Position numbers and translations under genes: made by a program. This document shows, piece after piece, positions 35,163 through 44,498 of a stretch of DNA of 64,000 bases. Under the pieces are notes generated by a model, which saw only the letters and a program-made list of their open reading frames with translations, had not been told where the DNA came from and did not search any database. The stretch is from Clostridia bacterium (GTDB lineage: Bacteria > Bacillota > Clostridia > Oscillospirales > Acutalibacteraceae), in NCBI GenBank assembly GCA_024692685.1, contig JAILMJ010000041.1:1-64000 (forward strand), given 5' to 3'. Position 1 is the stretch's first letter, and the number at the start of each line of letters is the position of its first letter.

Positions 35163-37259
35163 CTAAGAAAAATCAGATAATGTTCCGGCGCTGTTATAGT
35201 TGAATGATTCAAATCCTATTTCAGCAAATGCGGGTGAATTTTCCGCCAGTGTGAAATCTCCGTTTTCGGGGTCCCTGAACATAGGATCTTCATAGACCGC
35301 ATTATCCAGCCAGCCGTACATTTCCATTGTTGATTTAAACATTCTGTCAATCTTTTTTCCCGTGTTGCCGAACATTCCGAAGATGTGCCTGCCGTTTTTA
35401 AGATCCCAGAAAAGATTCCGGTTATCGGTGAAACTCTTTTGCTGTGCATCAACCCATACAGGTGTGTCATCTGCAAGTATTATATTTCTCTCAAGGCTGA
35501 ACTCGTTGTGTTCTTCTTTCCTTGTAGATTTGACTTGTGATATTTTGCTCAGAGCAAAAATGTTGTTCTGAATTTTGTTATCTTTGCCGTAATGCTGGTG
35601 AAAGCTCTGGGAACCACAATCAAAGACGAGGTTTTTTTCAACAAGTATTCCGGATGATCCTTCATCAAGATATATTCCCCAGCCGCCGTATCCGCCTTCG
35701 CCCGGGTCGGCGGCAACATTATGAATCACATTTCCGCTGATCACGGTGTGCGGCTGAATACCGAGGGTATATATTCCGCCCATGTCGCTGAGCATTCCCT
35801 GACCTATATCATAAATCAGGTTATCGCAAATCTCAATATTATCCGTCGTATGCTGCTCGGAGTAACCCCAGACCCAGCCGACCGATATGGCTGTGTAATA
35901 TCCGTCTCTTATCTCGTTGTTTCTCAATTTGCAGTTGACGGCGTGAGTTAAGAGTATGCCGATTCCCGAGGGGAAGTTTCTTCCGTAGCCGTCAATGAGA
36001 TTGTCAACAACATTGATATCGGAGGTTTGTTTTGATTTATCTGCCGTGTTTATTCCGTTTATAAACACAGAATTGCATCCGATGTTTTTAAACATACATC
36101 CGGTTACATTGCAGCTTTTGTTTGTGCCGGTAAAACGGATTCCGGTATTTCCGATATTCAGAAAATCGCAGTTAATAAAGCTTATACCGCTTGAGTCAAC
36201 TACCTCTGCGGCCCCTTTGCATTCAAGGTTTCCCTGGGGGAAAAGCATCCCGTATATACCGAGCCGGCCGTTGTCTTCATCCGGTGCGGAAAAAGTCTGA
36301 TCCGTGCGCTCAAAAGTGATGTTGTTAAATGCAATGTTTTCCGAATTGACGATGTTTAATATTCCCGGTGTCAGTGGAGCGAACAATGATAATGATTCTG
36401 CTGTTTCCCCGTCTTTGGGTATGTAATAAAGCTTGTTCAGTTTACTGTCCGCATACCATTGGCCGGGTTTTTTAAGCATCTCAAAGACATTCTCAAGAAA
36501 ATATCTGTCACCCGGGCGGATAAGCATTGAAGCAGGAGTAAGAAACGAAATCTTTTTACCGTCGAATGCTGTCAGCAGAGTTCTTTCGCAAAACCAGTAA
36601 TGCATCAGTTTCAGCCGTACATCCCCGGTATTGTAAAACGAGGTGAACTCCATATCAGTATCGGTATAAAAGGCGAAATCTCCTCTGGTGTATTCCCAAG
36701 GGGTGTTTTCTTCTGTGAACAGGGCAGTGGAGTCATCACGGTCTTTAACGGTGAGAAAGCCCTTTTCGGGATATCTTGTCAAATCCAGACGCCTGTCGCC
36801 GTTATACAGAGAACTGAATTCCATATTTTCCGGAATATCTGTCACAAATGCCTTAACACCGTTTACCGTTTCTTCTCTCCATTCATCAAAGACCGCGCCG
36901 CTTGAAAATGAAACTCTTTCACCGGGGCAGGCAGAGAAGCTGACATTTTTAAGCCCGGTTAAATCCAACACTTCGCCTGTATTATAGTTTCCTTCGTGAA
37001 GGTAAACTGTAATTATATCGGAATTACCCGAATTTCTTTTTTCCTTTATTATCTCAATAATCTGAGCCGGAGATTCTTCCGGGTAAACTTCAATATCGTT
37101 CTCGCCGGGCTCAAATTCGCAAAATGTACGTTTCTGTTTTTCAATTGCGGGCATTTCAGAATAAGTTCCTTCCTTCCTGTCTTTGTCAGCCGCTGTCAGA
37201 TTCATAAGCGGAAGGATTACTGCCATAATCAGCGCTGTAATTATTCTTATAATATTCAT
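35163..37259 (-). CDS. exported right-handed beta-helix protein, GH141-like
   Basis: This 698-residue protein has a signal peptide (about 1-24). A pectin-lyase-type beta-helix with repeated NxxI turns follows. Conserved motifs are NIAFNNITFERTD, GGIYTLGIQPHTVISGNVIHNV, GGWGIYLDEGSSGILVEKNLVFD and QSFHQHYGKDNKIQNNIFA. These strongly recall GH141 and related polysaccharide-active beta-helix enzymes (fucosidase or xylanase). GGGAGA lies six bases upstream of the ATG. It is the last gene of the mnmA-to-GH operon, 15 bp after the MBL gene. The fold is firm; the exact GH family is likely but not proved. Confidence 0.82.
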   Translation of the reverse strand: MNIIRIITALIMAVILPLMNLTAADKDRKEGTYSEMPAIEKQKRTFCEFEPGENDIEVYPEESPAQIIEIIKEKRNSGNSDIITVYLHEGNYNTGEVLDLTGLKNVSFSACPGERVSFSSGAVFDEWREETVNGVKAFVTDIPENMEFSSLYNGDRRLDLTRYPEKGFLTVKDRDDSTALFTEENTPWEYTRGDFAFYTDTDMEFTSFYNTGDVRLKLMHYWFCERTLLTAFDGKKISFLTPASMLIRPGDRYFLENVFEMLKKPGQWYADSKLNKLYYIPKDGETAESLSLFAPLTPGILNIVNSENIAFNNITFERTDQTFSAPDEDNGRLGIYGMLFPQGNLECKGAAEVVDSSGISFINCDFLNIGNTGIRFTGTNKSCNVTGCMFKNIGCNSVFINGINTADKSKQTSDINVVDNLIDGYGRNFPSGIGILLTHAVNCKLRNNEIRDGYYTAISVGWVWGYSEQHTTDNIEICDNLIYDIGQGMLSDMGGIYTLGIQPHTVISGNVIHNVAADPGEGGYGGWGIYLDEGSSGILVEKNLVFDCGSQSFHQHYGKDNKIQNNIFALSKISQVKSTRKEEHNEFSLERNIILADDTPVWVDAQQKSFTDNRNLFWDLKNGRHIFGMFGNTGKKIDRMFKSTMEMYGWLDNAVYEDPMFRDPENGDFTLAENSPAFAEIGFESFNYNSAGTLSDFS

Positions 37260-37274
37260 ATTATTCTCCCGTTA

Positions 37275-38609
37275 TTATTCGTCTGTCGGCGGCTTTGGCT
37301 CTATCCAACCTTCGGGGCTTGCGGGGATAAGTGTATTTTCCAGGCTCCCCGAATTGGATAAAAATGTTTTATACAGCCTGTCCATTCTTTCCTTTGGGTA
37401 ATCATATCTCCAGAGACGTTTGATTTTTGCGAAATCCTCAAAAGTTTCGTCAGGCAGCGCTTTTGCACTCCCTGTCTTATACGGAAGAGTTATTTCAATG
37501 GTGCCGTCTCCTGTAACAAAGTATTCGTCTGCGATTTCAACAGCTTTCCTGTTTGCATCATTCCTGTCATATTCATCTTCAAAGAATATACGTGTAACAG
37601 GGAATACGGATACCTTTGCGCTCAGTTTTTCGTACATTTCCGCGCTCAGTCCTGTATGACCGTGATGCGAAACCTGAACGATGTCGCATTCGAGCGGTTC
37701 CCTGTACCTGCGGAGCATAATCCTATCTGCTTTGACAGCGGCATCCCCGGGTATGAATATTTTTGTGTTTTCCGCTTCAAGCATCAGAACGGTTGAAGAG
37801 TCGTTATAGTCATCGATGAATTCGGGGATAATATCCTCAAAAGTTGATAACACTTCAAATGAGAGATTACGGACGTAGAATTTTTCACCTGTGTGAAGCT
37901 TGTAAACCGGAGCCGGATAACCGTCGAGGACGCGGAAGAGCTTTCTTGCAAGTTCTTTTTCTTCGAATTCCCAGTCGCTGTTCGGATAATCACAGGGAAG
38001 CAGATTCTCATAAAAACCCTCTATGATAACATCGTCGGTATTGTATTTCAAAAAGTCAATCAGTTTTGAAATGTGGTCCGAATGGGCGTGAGTGATGAAC
38101 CAGCCGTTAATGACGATTTTTTTCCCTTCCGGAGTTCTGTCCCGCATAAATTTATGAATGCGGTCGTTGTCGTTCATTTGAAGATAATGACCGCTGTCAA
38201 CGAGGAAAAAGCTGTCATCGGGGCACTGAATCATCAGGCACATTCCGCAATCTATAAGCGTCTGGTCGTTTTCAAAAGCATAAAACTTTGTCTGTCCGTT
38301 TCCTTTGCAATCCTGTTTTGTAAAGGAAGGAAACCTGTTTTCCCGGCTTGCGGTTAATCTAACGGTTTTGTCGCAGGGGGTATAAAGGAGAGTAAGATTT
38401 GCCTTGCCCGTGAAAGCCGCAAATATATTGCCCTGTATTTCTCTGTAGCTGATTAAATTCAATCCGTCATTTTTCAGATTATCGATATATTTTCCGAATA
38501 CATTGGAATCCTGTCCTTCATATATTTTCAGCCGGCAGTCATCGCGGCATTCAAATTCATATGAACACGGGGCAGGGTAGGCTGTAAAGTTGCTGCAGAT
38601 ATCACTCAT
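37275..38609 (-). CDS. metallo-beta-lactamase-fold hydrolase
   Basis: This 444-residue protein has an N-terminal domain of about 110 residues of unknown role. An MBL fold follows, with the zinc motif THAHSDH (173-179), LVDSGH before it, and the later ligands IPGDAA and VSHHGHTG. The layout is close to the hydrolase domain of ComEC-type proteins but without membrane segments or a signal peptide. Its start overlaps the GH42 stop by eight bases. The substrate is unknown; its place between two carbohydrate-active genes does not by itself give a function. Confidence 0.85.
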   Translation of the reverse strand: MSDICSNFTAYPAPCSYEFECRDDCRLKIYEGQDSNVFGKYIDNLKNDGLNLISYREIQGNIFAAFTGKANLTLLYTPCDKTVRLTASRENRFPSFTKQDCKGNGQTKFYAFENDQTLIDCGMCLMIQCPDDSFFLVDSGHYLQMNDNDRIHKFMRDRTPEGKKIVINGWFITHAHSDHISKLIDFLKYNTDDVIIEGFYENLLPCDYPNSDWEFEEKELARKLFRVLDGYPAPVYKLHTGEKFYVRNLSFEVLSTFEDIIPEFIDDYNDSSTVLMLEAENTKIFIPGDAAVKADRIMLRRYREPLECDIVQVSHHGHTGLSAEMYEKLSAKVSVFPVTRIFFEDEYDRNDANRKAVEIADEYFVTGDGTIEITLPYKTGSAKALPDETFEDFAKIKRLWRYDYPKERMDRLYKTFLSNSGSLENTLIPASPEGWIEPKPPTDE

Positions 38610-40623
38610 TTTCTTTCTTTTCTTTCACTATCAGATATTTGTTTGCTTCGAGTCTGGTTTTGCCGAAAACAAGTTCGCCTGTAATTACATCTGTATAATA
38701 AATGGGGAAGGGGATAATCTTCATCTCGTTTGAGAAATTCATAACGAAAATGAAATCTCCTCTTTTTCTGATGCCGATTCCGTCCGGAATGTTGAAGTTA
38801 ACCGCGGACTTTATTCTGTTGCTTTCAATGAGCATAGAACAGAAATCACGGGCAAAATCTCCCTCATTTCTGAATGCGACACAGTAGGCTTTGCCTTCAT
38901 CGAATTTATTGAAGGTAACGCAGGGAGTGCCGGAGTAGAAATCACTTTTGTATTCCCCGAGTATCTGCGCGCCGTTTGGACGGATGATATCGCAAATATG
39001 CCTGACATCATAGAATTTATCGCCGAAAGAGGCCTTGTAAATCAGGTCGTCCGGCAGAGCGTCGGTTTCTTCAACGCTTATGCCGAAAACATCTTTAAGT
39101 CCGTTTGCGGGAAATCCTCCGAGGAAACATCTGTCATCTTTGTCGGTTACCCCGAAAAGATAGGTTGATACAAAGCATCCGCCGTTTTTTATATAAGAAG
39201 TTATTCTTTCTTCAGTTTGGTCCTTAAGCATATAAAGGAAGGGAGCAATGATTACTTTGTAACCGGAATAGTCGGCATCCTCCGGAATAATATCAACGGT
39301 TATGCCGGCTTTGTAAAAGGGAATGTACCATTTTTTGCATTCGTCAAAATAATCTCTCCGGTTATTGTTATAACCGCAGAAAAAGTCAGTTGCCCATTTA
39401 TTTTCCCAGTCGCAGATTATTGCGACCTCAGCTTCAGATTGTTTTCCGGCAACATCGCTGAGTTTTTCAAGAATTTCGCCCGTATGTGCGGCTTCGGAAA
39501 AAACTCTTGTGTTTTCCGTCCCGTCGTGCCCGACCACGGCTCCGTGATATTTTTCGTGGCCGCCGCGGCTCTTTCTCCACTGAAAGTACTGGACGCTGTC
39601 CGAGCCGTAAGCGAGAGCTTGAATTGAAGTTATTTCCTGAGTGCCGGGCGAGGGTATTTTATTAACCTGCCTCCAGTTTACAACCGAAGGTGTGCTTTCC
39701 ATCATATAAAACGGTTTTCCGCCCTTCGTTGAGCGGAAGACGTCGTGCGCAAAGGCGGTGTTAATTGCCGTACGAGCAGTATTGCCATTGCTCCAATCGG
39801 GATAATTATCCCAGGAAACCGTATCGACATGGGAGGCAAATTTCTGATAGTCAATCCCGTCATACATATTCATAAAATTGGTTGTTACGGGGATATCGGG
39901 AGTGAGTTCACGCAGTGGAGCAATCTCATTCTCATAAAATGAAATATGGCTGTCGGTGACAAATCTTTTCCAGCAGAGTTTCAGAGCGGATACGTGGTTT
40001 TCACCCCGTGATTTTGGAGAATTAATTTGGCTGAAATCTGTGTAGTTATGGCTCCAGAATCCGCCCCACCACTTATCGTTAAGCTCGTTTATATCGTTAT
40101 GGTATTCTTTTTTCAGCCACTTCCTGAAAGCCTCCTGACAAAGCGGGCAGTGACATTCTCCGCTGTATTCATTTGAAATATGCCACATTTTTATCGCCGG
40201 GTTCCCTTTGAAATGCTCAGCAAGCTTGCGGTTTATTATGCTGACCTTTTCTCTGTAAACAGGGGAGGTAAGGCAATGATTGTGACGTACTCCGTATTCG
40301 TTTCTGATACCGTTTTCCTCTACTCTGAGTACTTCCGGATATTTTTCGGAAAGCCACGGCGGGCGTGCCCCGGAAGGTGTGGCGAGGATAACGGAAATAC
40401 CGTTGTCATACAGTTTTTCAACAATCTCATCGAGCCAGTCAAAGTCAAACACTCCCTCTTGCGGTTCAAGGAGGGACCAGGCGAATATTCCGACAGTTGC
40501 GCTGTTTATATGCGCAAGTTTCATAAGTCGGATATCTTCATCCCATACCTCTTTTGTTTTAATCCACTGATCGGGGTTGTAGTCTCCGCCGTAGACTATA
40601 TGTGAAGATGAACCGTTATTCAT
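38602..40623 (-). CDS. GH42 beta-galactosidase
   Basis: This 673-residue intracellular enzyme cleaves beta-galactosides. GH42 signatures are YGGDYNPDQW at the N-terminus, acid/base Glu152 in MWHISNEYSG, a cysteine cluster CHCPLC (158-162), and nucleophile Glu309 in FYMMESTPS. The C-terminal trimerisation-type domain includes EKLSDVAGKQSEAEVAIICDWEN. AAAGGAAC lies upstream of the ATG. It follows a penicillin-binding protein gene by 15 bp, an unusual neighbour. No transporter is nearby. Confidence 0.94.
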   Translation of the reverse strand: MNNGSSSHIVYGGDYNPDQWIKTKEVWDEDIRLMKLAHINSATVGIFAWSLLEPQEGVFDFDWLDEIVEKLYDNGISVILATPSGARPPWLSEKYPEVLRVEENGIRNEYGVRHNHCLTSPVYREKVSIINRKLAEHFKGNPAIKMWHISNEYSGECHCPLCQEAFRKWLKKEYHNDINELNDKWWGGFWSHNYTDFSQINSPKSRGENHVSALKLCWKRFVTDSHISFYENEIAPLRELTPDIPVTTNFMNMYDGIDYQKFASHVDTVSWDNYPDWSNGNTARTAINTAFAHDVFRSTKGGKPFYMMESTPSVVNWRQVNKIPSPGTQEITSIQALAYGSDSVQYFQWRKSRGGHEKYHGAVVGHDGTENTRVFSEAAHTGEILEKLSDVAGKQSEAEVAIICDWENKWATDFFCGYNNNRRDYFDECKKWYIPFYKAGITVDIIPEDADYSGYKVIIAPFLYMLKDQTEERITSYIKNGGCFVSTYLFGVTDKDDRCFLGGFPANGLKDVFGISVEETDALPDDLIYKASFGDKFYDVRHICDIIRPNGAQILGEYKSDFYSGTPCVTFNKFDEGKAYCVAFRNEGDFARDFCSMLIESNRIKSAVNFNIPDGIGIRKRGDFIFVMNFSNEMKIIPFPIYYTDVITGELVFGKTRLEANKYLIVKEKKENE

Positions 40624-40638
40624 AAGCCTGTTCCTTTC

Positions 40639-42006
40639 CTAAGCGTAATATTTGAGAAAGTATTGTAATACCGCGTTTGATATTCTTGTGGCGGCTCCGC
40701 TTCCCCAGCCTGCCTCTTCGGCAAAGCAGATGACCGCGAGCGGCAGGTCTTCTCTTGATGAGAAACCGACAAAGACGGATGTGCTCTTTTTCCCTTCTAT
40801 TTCGGCGGTTCCTGTTTTTCCGCACATTTTAAGGTCGGGAAATCTGTCATCTCCGTATTTATCCCTGACGGCGTTGCGAAGCATGGTTTTAAGTTCAGCC
40901 GCTGTTTCGGGATTCATTTTAACCATTGTCTCGGGAATGCGTCCGACAAATTCGCCCGCAAACCCCATGGTCTTTATCCTGTCAGGCGAAAACCCCGTAC
41001 CTCCGTTTGCAATAGCATTCATAACAGAAAGAAAATGTATGGGGTTTACATAGGTGGTTGACTGCCCTATGCCGGCCCAGGCTGTATCCGCTTTGCTTGA
41101 CGCTTTGGGATGAAATCTGCTTTTTACTAACGGAATTTCCTTGGCGCTCAGTGAGCGGTTAAAGCCCAGCGCCTCTGCCGTTGACGTCAGTTTTTCAGCT
41201 CCGAGTTCAAGCGCTATCTGCCCGAAAGCGCAGTTACAGGACTGGTTAAATGCCTGCTGAAACGAAATTGTTCCGTGCTTATCTGTGCATATGATTGTGC
41301 CGTCTGATGTGCTGAACTCGCCTTTACACTCAAATTTGCGAGAACCGATATCCGGTATATTCTCAAGGGCACAAGCCGCGGTCACGATTTTCATTATTGA
41401 CCCCGGGGTGTAAATACCCGAAACGGCCTTGTCGAGAAAAACACCCTCATATTCCGGCGAGGTCCTGAGTTTTTCCGGTACATTGTTGACATCATACGTT
41501 GGTTTTGATACGCTGCAAACAAGTTCTCCGGTTTTATAGTTGCAAACGGCTATTGTGCCATTGTATTCTCCGAATGATTCGAAGGCAATTCTGTTTGCTT
41601 CCGAATCTATATTCAGCGTTATGTTGCTTTCTCTTCCTCCGTGCTTGAGACCGTATATTCCGTCAAAGAAGTTATAGCCCGAAAGCTGACTCCTGTAAAA
41701 CGAATGAGTGCCCGTGGAGATAAAGCCCGATGTGTCGCCCACTATGTGGAGACAGGCTTTTCTTGTTCCCGGTGAATCTGAAAAAACTCTTTTTCCGTTT
41801 TTTGTTTCGGCCAATATTTCACCGTTTCTGTCAAGAATTTTACCTGCCGTGGTCATTATACCCCGGGTAAATATATGAGTATTTGCCCTGTCCGTTGCCC
41901 AGGTCGGCGCATTTAAAGCATACTCAACGCCCAGGAATATCACTCCGCACAGAAAGGCGGCTATAAGCACATAAACAATATGTGCCCTTTTCATTGTCTT
42001 TTTCAT
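40639..42006 (-). CDS. class B penicillin-binding protein (transpeptidase)
   Basis: This 455-residue protein has one N-terminal TM helix (about 8-30), a short linker domain, and a transpeptidase domain. The active site is Ser203-xx-Lys206 (PGSIMK), with Ser256-Cys-Asn258 (SCN) and Lys397-Thr-Gly (CGKTGTAEI). It cross-links peptidoglycan stem peptides outside the membrane. The start overlaps the ftsW/rodA stop as ATGA, so it is the transpeptidase partner of that SEDS glycosyltransferase. Its small size fits the PbpA group of Clostridia and Actinobacteria. Confidence 0.94.
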   Translation of the reverse strand: MKKTMKRAHIVYVLIAAFLCGVIFLGVEYALNAPTWATDRANTHIFTRGIMTTAGKILDRNGEILAETKNGKRVFSDSPGTRKACLHIVGDTSGFISTGTHSFYRSQLSGYNFFDGIYGLKHGGRESNITLNIDSEANRIAFESFGEYNGTIAVCNYKTGELVCSVSKPTYDVNNVPEKLRTSPEYEGVFLDKAVSGIYTPGSIMKIVTAACALENIPDIGSRKFECKGEFSTSDGTIICTDKHGTISFQQAFNQSCNCAFGQIALELGAEKLTSTAEALGFNRSLSAKEIPLVKSRFHPKASSKADTAWAGIGQSTTYVNPIHFLSVMNAIANGGTGFSPDRIKTMGFAGEFVGRIPETMVKMNPETAAELKTMLRNAVRDKYGDDRFPDLKMCGKTGTAEIEGKKSTSVFVGFSSREDLPLAVICFAEEAGWGSGAATRISNAVLQYFLKYYA

Positions 42007-43277
42007 GCCGCTTTGTCCTTCTTTCTGCGTTTATTCACCGATATATCCGAAGGCGGCAATTTAAACGGCGCGCCGGCGGCTCTGATATATGCGAGGATGC
42101 CCCAGGAGCAAATCATACTGGAACCTCCTCTGCTTACAAAAGGAAGAGTGACTCCCGTCAGGGGAAGAAGGTCGGTAATACCGAATACATTCAATGACAG
42201 TTGGAAAAGAAGCATTCCCGCAGCGGAAACAGCAGTTATGGCATAAAAAGCGGATGCGGAATATCCTGCGGCTTTAACCGCAAATATAGCTATGCATGCA
42301 AAGGAAAACAGAACTGCAAACCCGATTATCAGCCCCATTTCCTCACAGATAAGTCCGAATACCAGGTCAGTTGACGAGGCGAAAATATTTCTGAGTTTTC
42401 CGTCTCCCAGTCCTAAGCCGAAAAGACCGCCGGATGAAGAATAAATCAGTACTCTTGTCTGCTGATAACCGCCTTCGTTTTTCATTTCCCAGATGTGACG
42501 GTATGCCTCAAATCTGCCCGCAATATAGGGCTTGAAGGAGATTATGAGAACTGCTCCCATAAGCGCAACCGCGCATATGAGAAAAATGGTCTTAACATCT
42601 CCGGAACGCATATATGCAATAAGAATAAATGTAAAAAAGAAAATAAGGGCGGTTCCGAAATCCCGCATGAGAAACAGAAGGCCCACACAGGAAAGAGAAT
42701 ACACTATATATTTTACAATGCTTATATTTGACAGAAGTTTATCAAGTGAAGCGGCGCCGACAAGTATAAAAGCAACCTTGACGAGCTCGGACGGCTGGAA
42801 TGAAAACGGTCCGATTTCAATCCAGTTTAAAGTTCCGTTCACTGTTTTTGCAAGTATGAGGTTGGAGATAAGCAGCAAAACCGACAGTATTGCAGCGGGG
42901 TATCTCAACGCACAAGCAATGCGTACATCCTTGATAATAAGAAGAATAAATATATAGGTCAGCAGGCCTAGTCCTATCGCGATTATTTGTTTTATTGCAA
43001 AGGTTTCGTTAAAAGAGGCGCAAACAGTCAGCCCTATTCCAGAAAGGAAAAAAGCTATGGCTTCAAGCTCAAAATAGTCGTTGCCCGTTATCATCACGCC
43101 GAACATCATATATAGCCATTCTGCAGCGATGAAGCCGGAAAAAATGTAGACCAGATGAAGATTAACTGTTTTTTCTGCGGAAATAACGCAGACTGCGCAG
43201 ACAAGCTGGAAGATACTCATAAGTATCATCACCGTGACCTGTCTGAATTCGGGCTGCGTTTTTTGTGTTTTCTCCAA
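42003..43277 (-). CDS. FtsW/RodA/SpoVE-family SEDS glycosyltransferase
   Basis: The start is TTG at 43277 with GGGAGA seven bases upstream. The 424 residues form about ten TM helices. Family motifs include NWIEIGPFSFQPSELVKVAFIL, MRDFGTALIF, and the C-terminal LFQLSLNVFGITDLLPLTGVTLPFVSRGGSSM. It polymerises lipid II and pairs with the coupled class B PBP. Whether it acts in division, elongation or sporulation cannot be told from sequence alone. Confidence 0.94.
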   Translation of the reverse strand: MEKTQKTQPEFRQVTVMILMSIFQLVCAVCVISAEKTVNLHLVYIFSGFIAAEWLYMMFGVMITGNDYFELEAIAFFLSGIGLTVCASFNETFAIKQIIAIGLGLLTYIFILLIIKDVRIACALRYPAAILSVLLLISNLILAKTVNGTLNWIEIGPFSFQPSELVKVAFILVGAASLDKLLSNISIVKYIVYSLSCVGLLFLMRDFGTALIFFFTFILIAYMRSGDVKTIFLICAVALMGAVLIISFKPYIAGRFEAYRHIWEMKNEGGYQQTRVLIYSSSGGLFGLGLGDGKLRNIFASSTDLVFGLICEEMGLIIGFAVLFSFACIAIFAVKAAGYSASAFYAITAVSAAGMLLFQLSLNVFGITDLLPLTGVTLPFVSRGGSSMICSWGILAYIRAAGAPFKLPPSDISVNKRRKKDKAA

Positions 43278-43293
43278 AACCGTATCTCCCGTT

Positions 43294-44325
43294 TCAGTTG
43301 ATTTGTTTGATAATTCTGCCCCCGCCTATGACGGTATTTCCGTCATAAATTACCGCGCTTTGTCCCGGTGAAACGGAACGCTGAGGTTCGTCAAAGTCAA
43401 CCCTGAATCCGTTCTCAAACGGAGTTATCAGACAGGGCTGCTCAATTGCCCTGTATCTGATTTTAACTTTTGCGCGGAATGGCTCCGACGGGATTGAGCC
43501 GCTGATAAATGAAGGCCTGTCGGCTGTAAGACCGCAGCTGTACTGACTGCCTTCTTCTCCGATTGTAACGGTATTGTCCGTCGCGTTTATGCTTGTAACA
43601 AACATCGGTTTTCCGTATGCGCCCAAGCCCTTTCTCTGTCCTACGGTAAAGCCCGTGATACCGTTATGCTTTCCGAGGATTTCTCCGTTTGTTCCGATTA
43701 TATTACCGGGTTCTGAGGTGATGCCCATTGATGAAAGAAACCCATGATAATTGTTATCCGGCACAAAGCAGATTTCAAGGCTGTCTTTCTTTACCGCTAC
43801 CGGTATTCCCGCCTGAGCGGCTATCCTCCTTGTGTCCTGCTTTGTCATGGAATCAATCGGAAAAACAATATGGGAAAGCTGAAATTGATTGAGTCTGTAA
43901 AGAAAATATGATTGATCTTTGGGCGAATCTGTTTTATTCAGCTGATACAGACCGTTATCGGCAGTTATACCGGCATAGTGCCCCGTAGCAATCCTATCGC
44001 AGCCGGATTCAAGCGCATAGTTAAGCATTGCGCCGAATTTTATTAAAGCATTGCATTCTATACACGGATTGGGCGTTCTGCCGTTTGCATATTCACCGCA
44101 GAAGGGTAAAACGATCTTTTCCCTGAATTCATCTCTCAGGTCCAGCACCTTAAGCTCAATACCGAGATGCTTGGCCACCGCTTTTGCATCCGCGATATCG
44201 TCTGATGAAGAATCGCCCGGTTTGAGGCGCATTATAATTCCCGTTACCTCGTGGCCGTCTTCAAGAAGCAGGTGAGCGGCAACCGCGCTGTCAACGCCTC
44301 CGCTGAGTCCGATTGCGACTTTCAA
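43294..44325 (-). CDS. mnmA: tRNA 2-thiouridine synthase MnmA
   Basis: The start is TTG with GGGGGTG six bases upstream. The 343 residues have the PP-loop SGGVDS (8-13), the catalytic Cys in PNPCIEC, and the second Cys in SLEICFVPD. MnmA thiolates U34 of tRNA-Lys, -Glu and -Gln. It is first in a minus-strand run with ftsW/rodA and pbp, spaced by 16 bp. No strong promoter was seen upstream (a TACAAT -10 with a poor -35). Confidence 0.96.
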   Translation of the reverse strand: MKVAIGLSGGVDSAVAAHLLLEDGHEVTGIIMRLKPGDSSSDDIADAKAVAKHLGIELKVLDLRDEFREKIVLPFCGEYANGRTPNPCIECNALIKFGAMLNYALESGCDRIATGHYAGITADNGLYQLNKTDSPKDQSYFLYRLNQFQLSHIVFPIDSMTKQDTRRIAAQAGIPVAVKKDSLEICFVPDNNYHGFLSSMGITSEPGNIIGTNGEILGKHNGITGFTVGQRKGLGAYGKPMFVTSINATDNTVTIGEEGSQYSCGLTADRPSFISGSIPSEPFRAKVKIRYRAIEQPCLITPFENGFRVDFDEPQRSVSPGQSAVIYDGNTVIGGGRIIKQIN

Positions 44326-44422
44326 TCTTTCACCCCCGAAAATTACATTTCGGTTTATTGTAGCATATTGTATCGGTTTTTAAAAGCATATAAAATAAAT
44401 TAATAAAATAATTTAAAAAGAC

Positions 44423-44451
44423 TTGAAATTTGGAATAATATGCCGTATAAT
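44423..44451 (+). promoter_or_regulatory. sigma-A promoter of the PHP gene
   Basis: TTGAAA (44423-44428), a 17-bp spacer and TATAAT (44446-44451), 47 bp upstream of the start. Confidence 0.8.
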
Positions 44452-44498
44452 ATGTAGTATATTGCGGGTATCTGCGACATTTCAGAGAGGTTTAGGGT

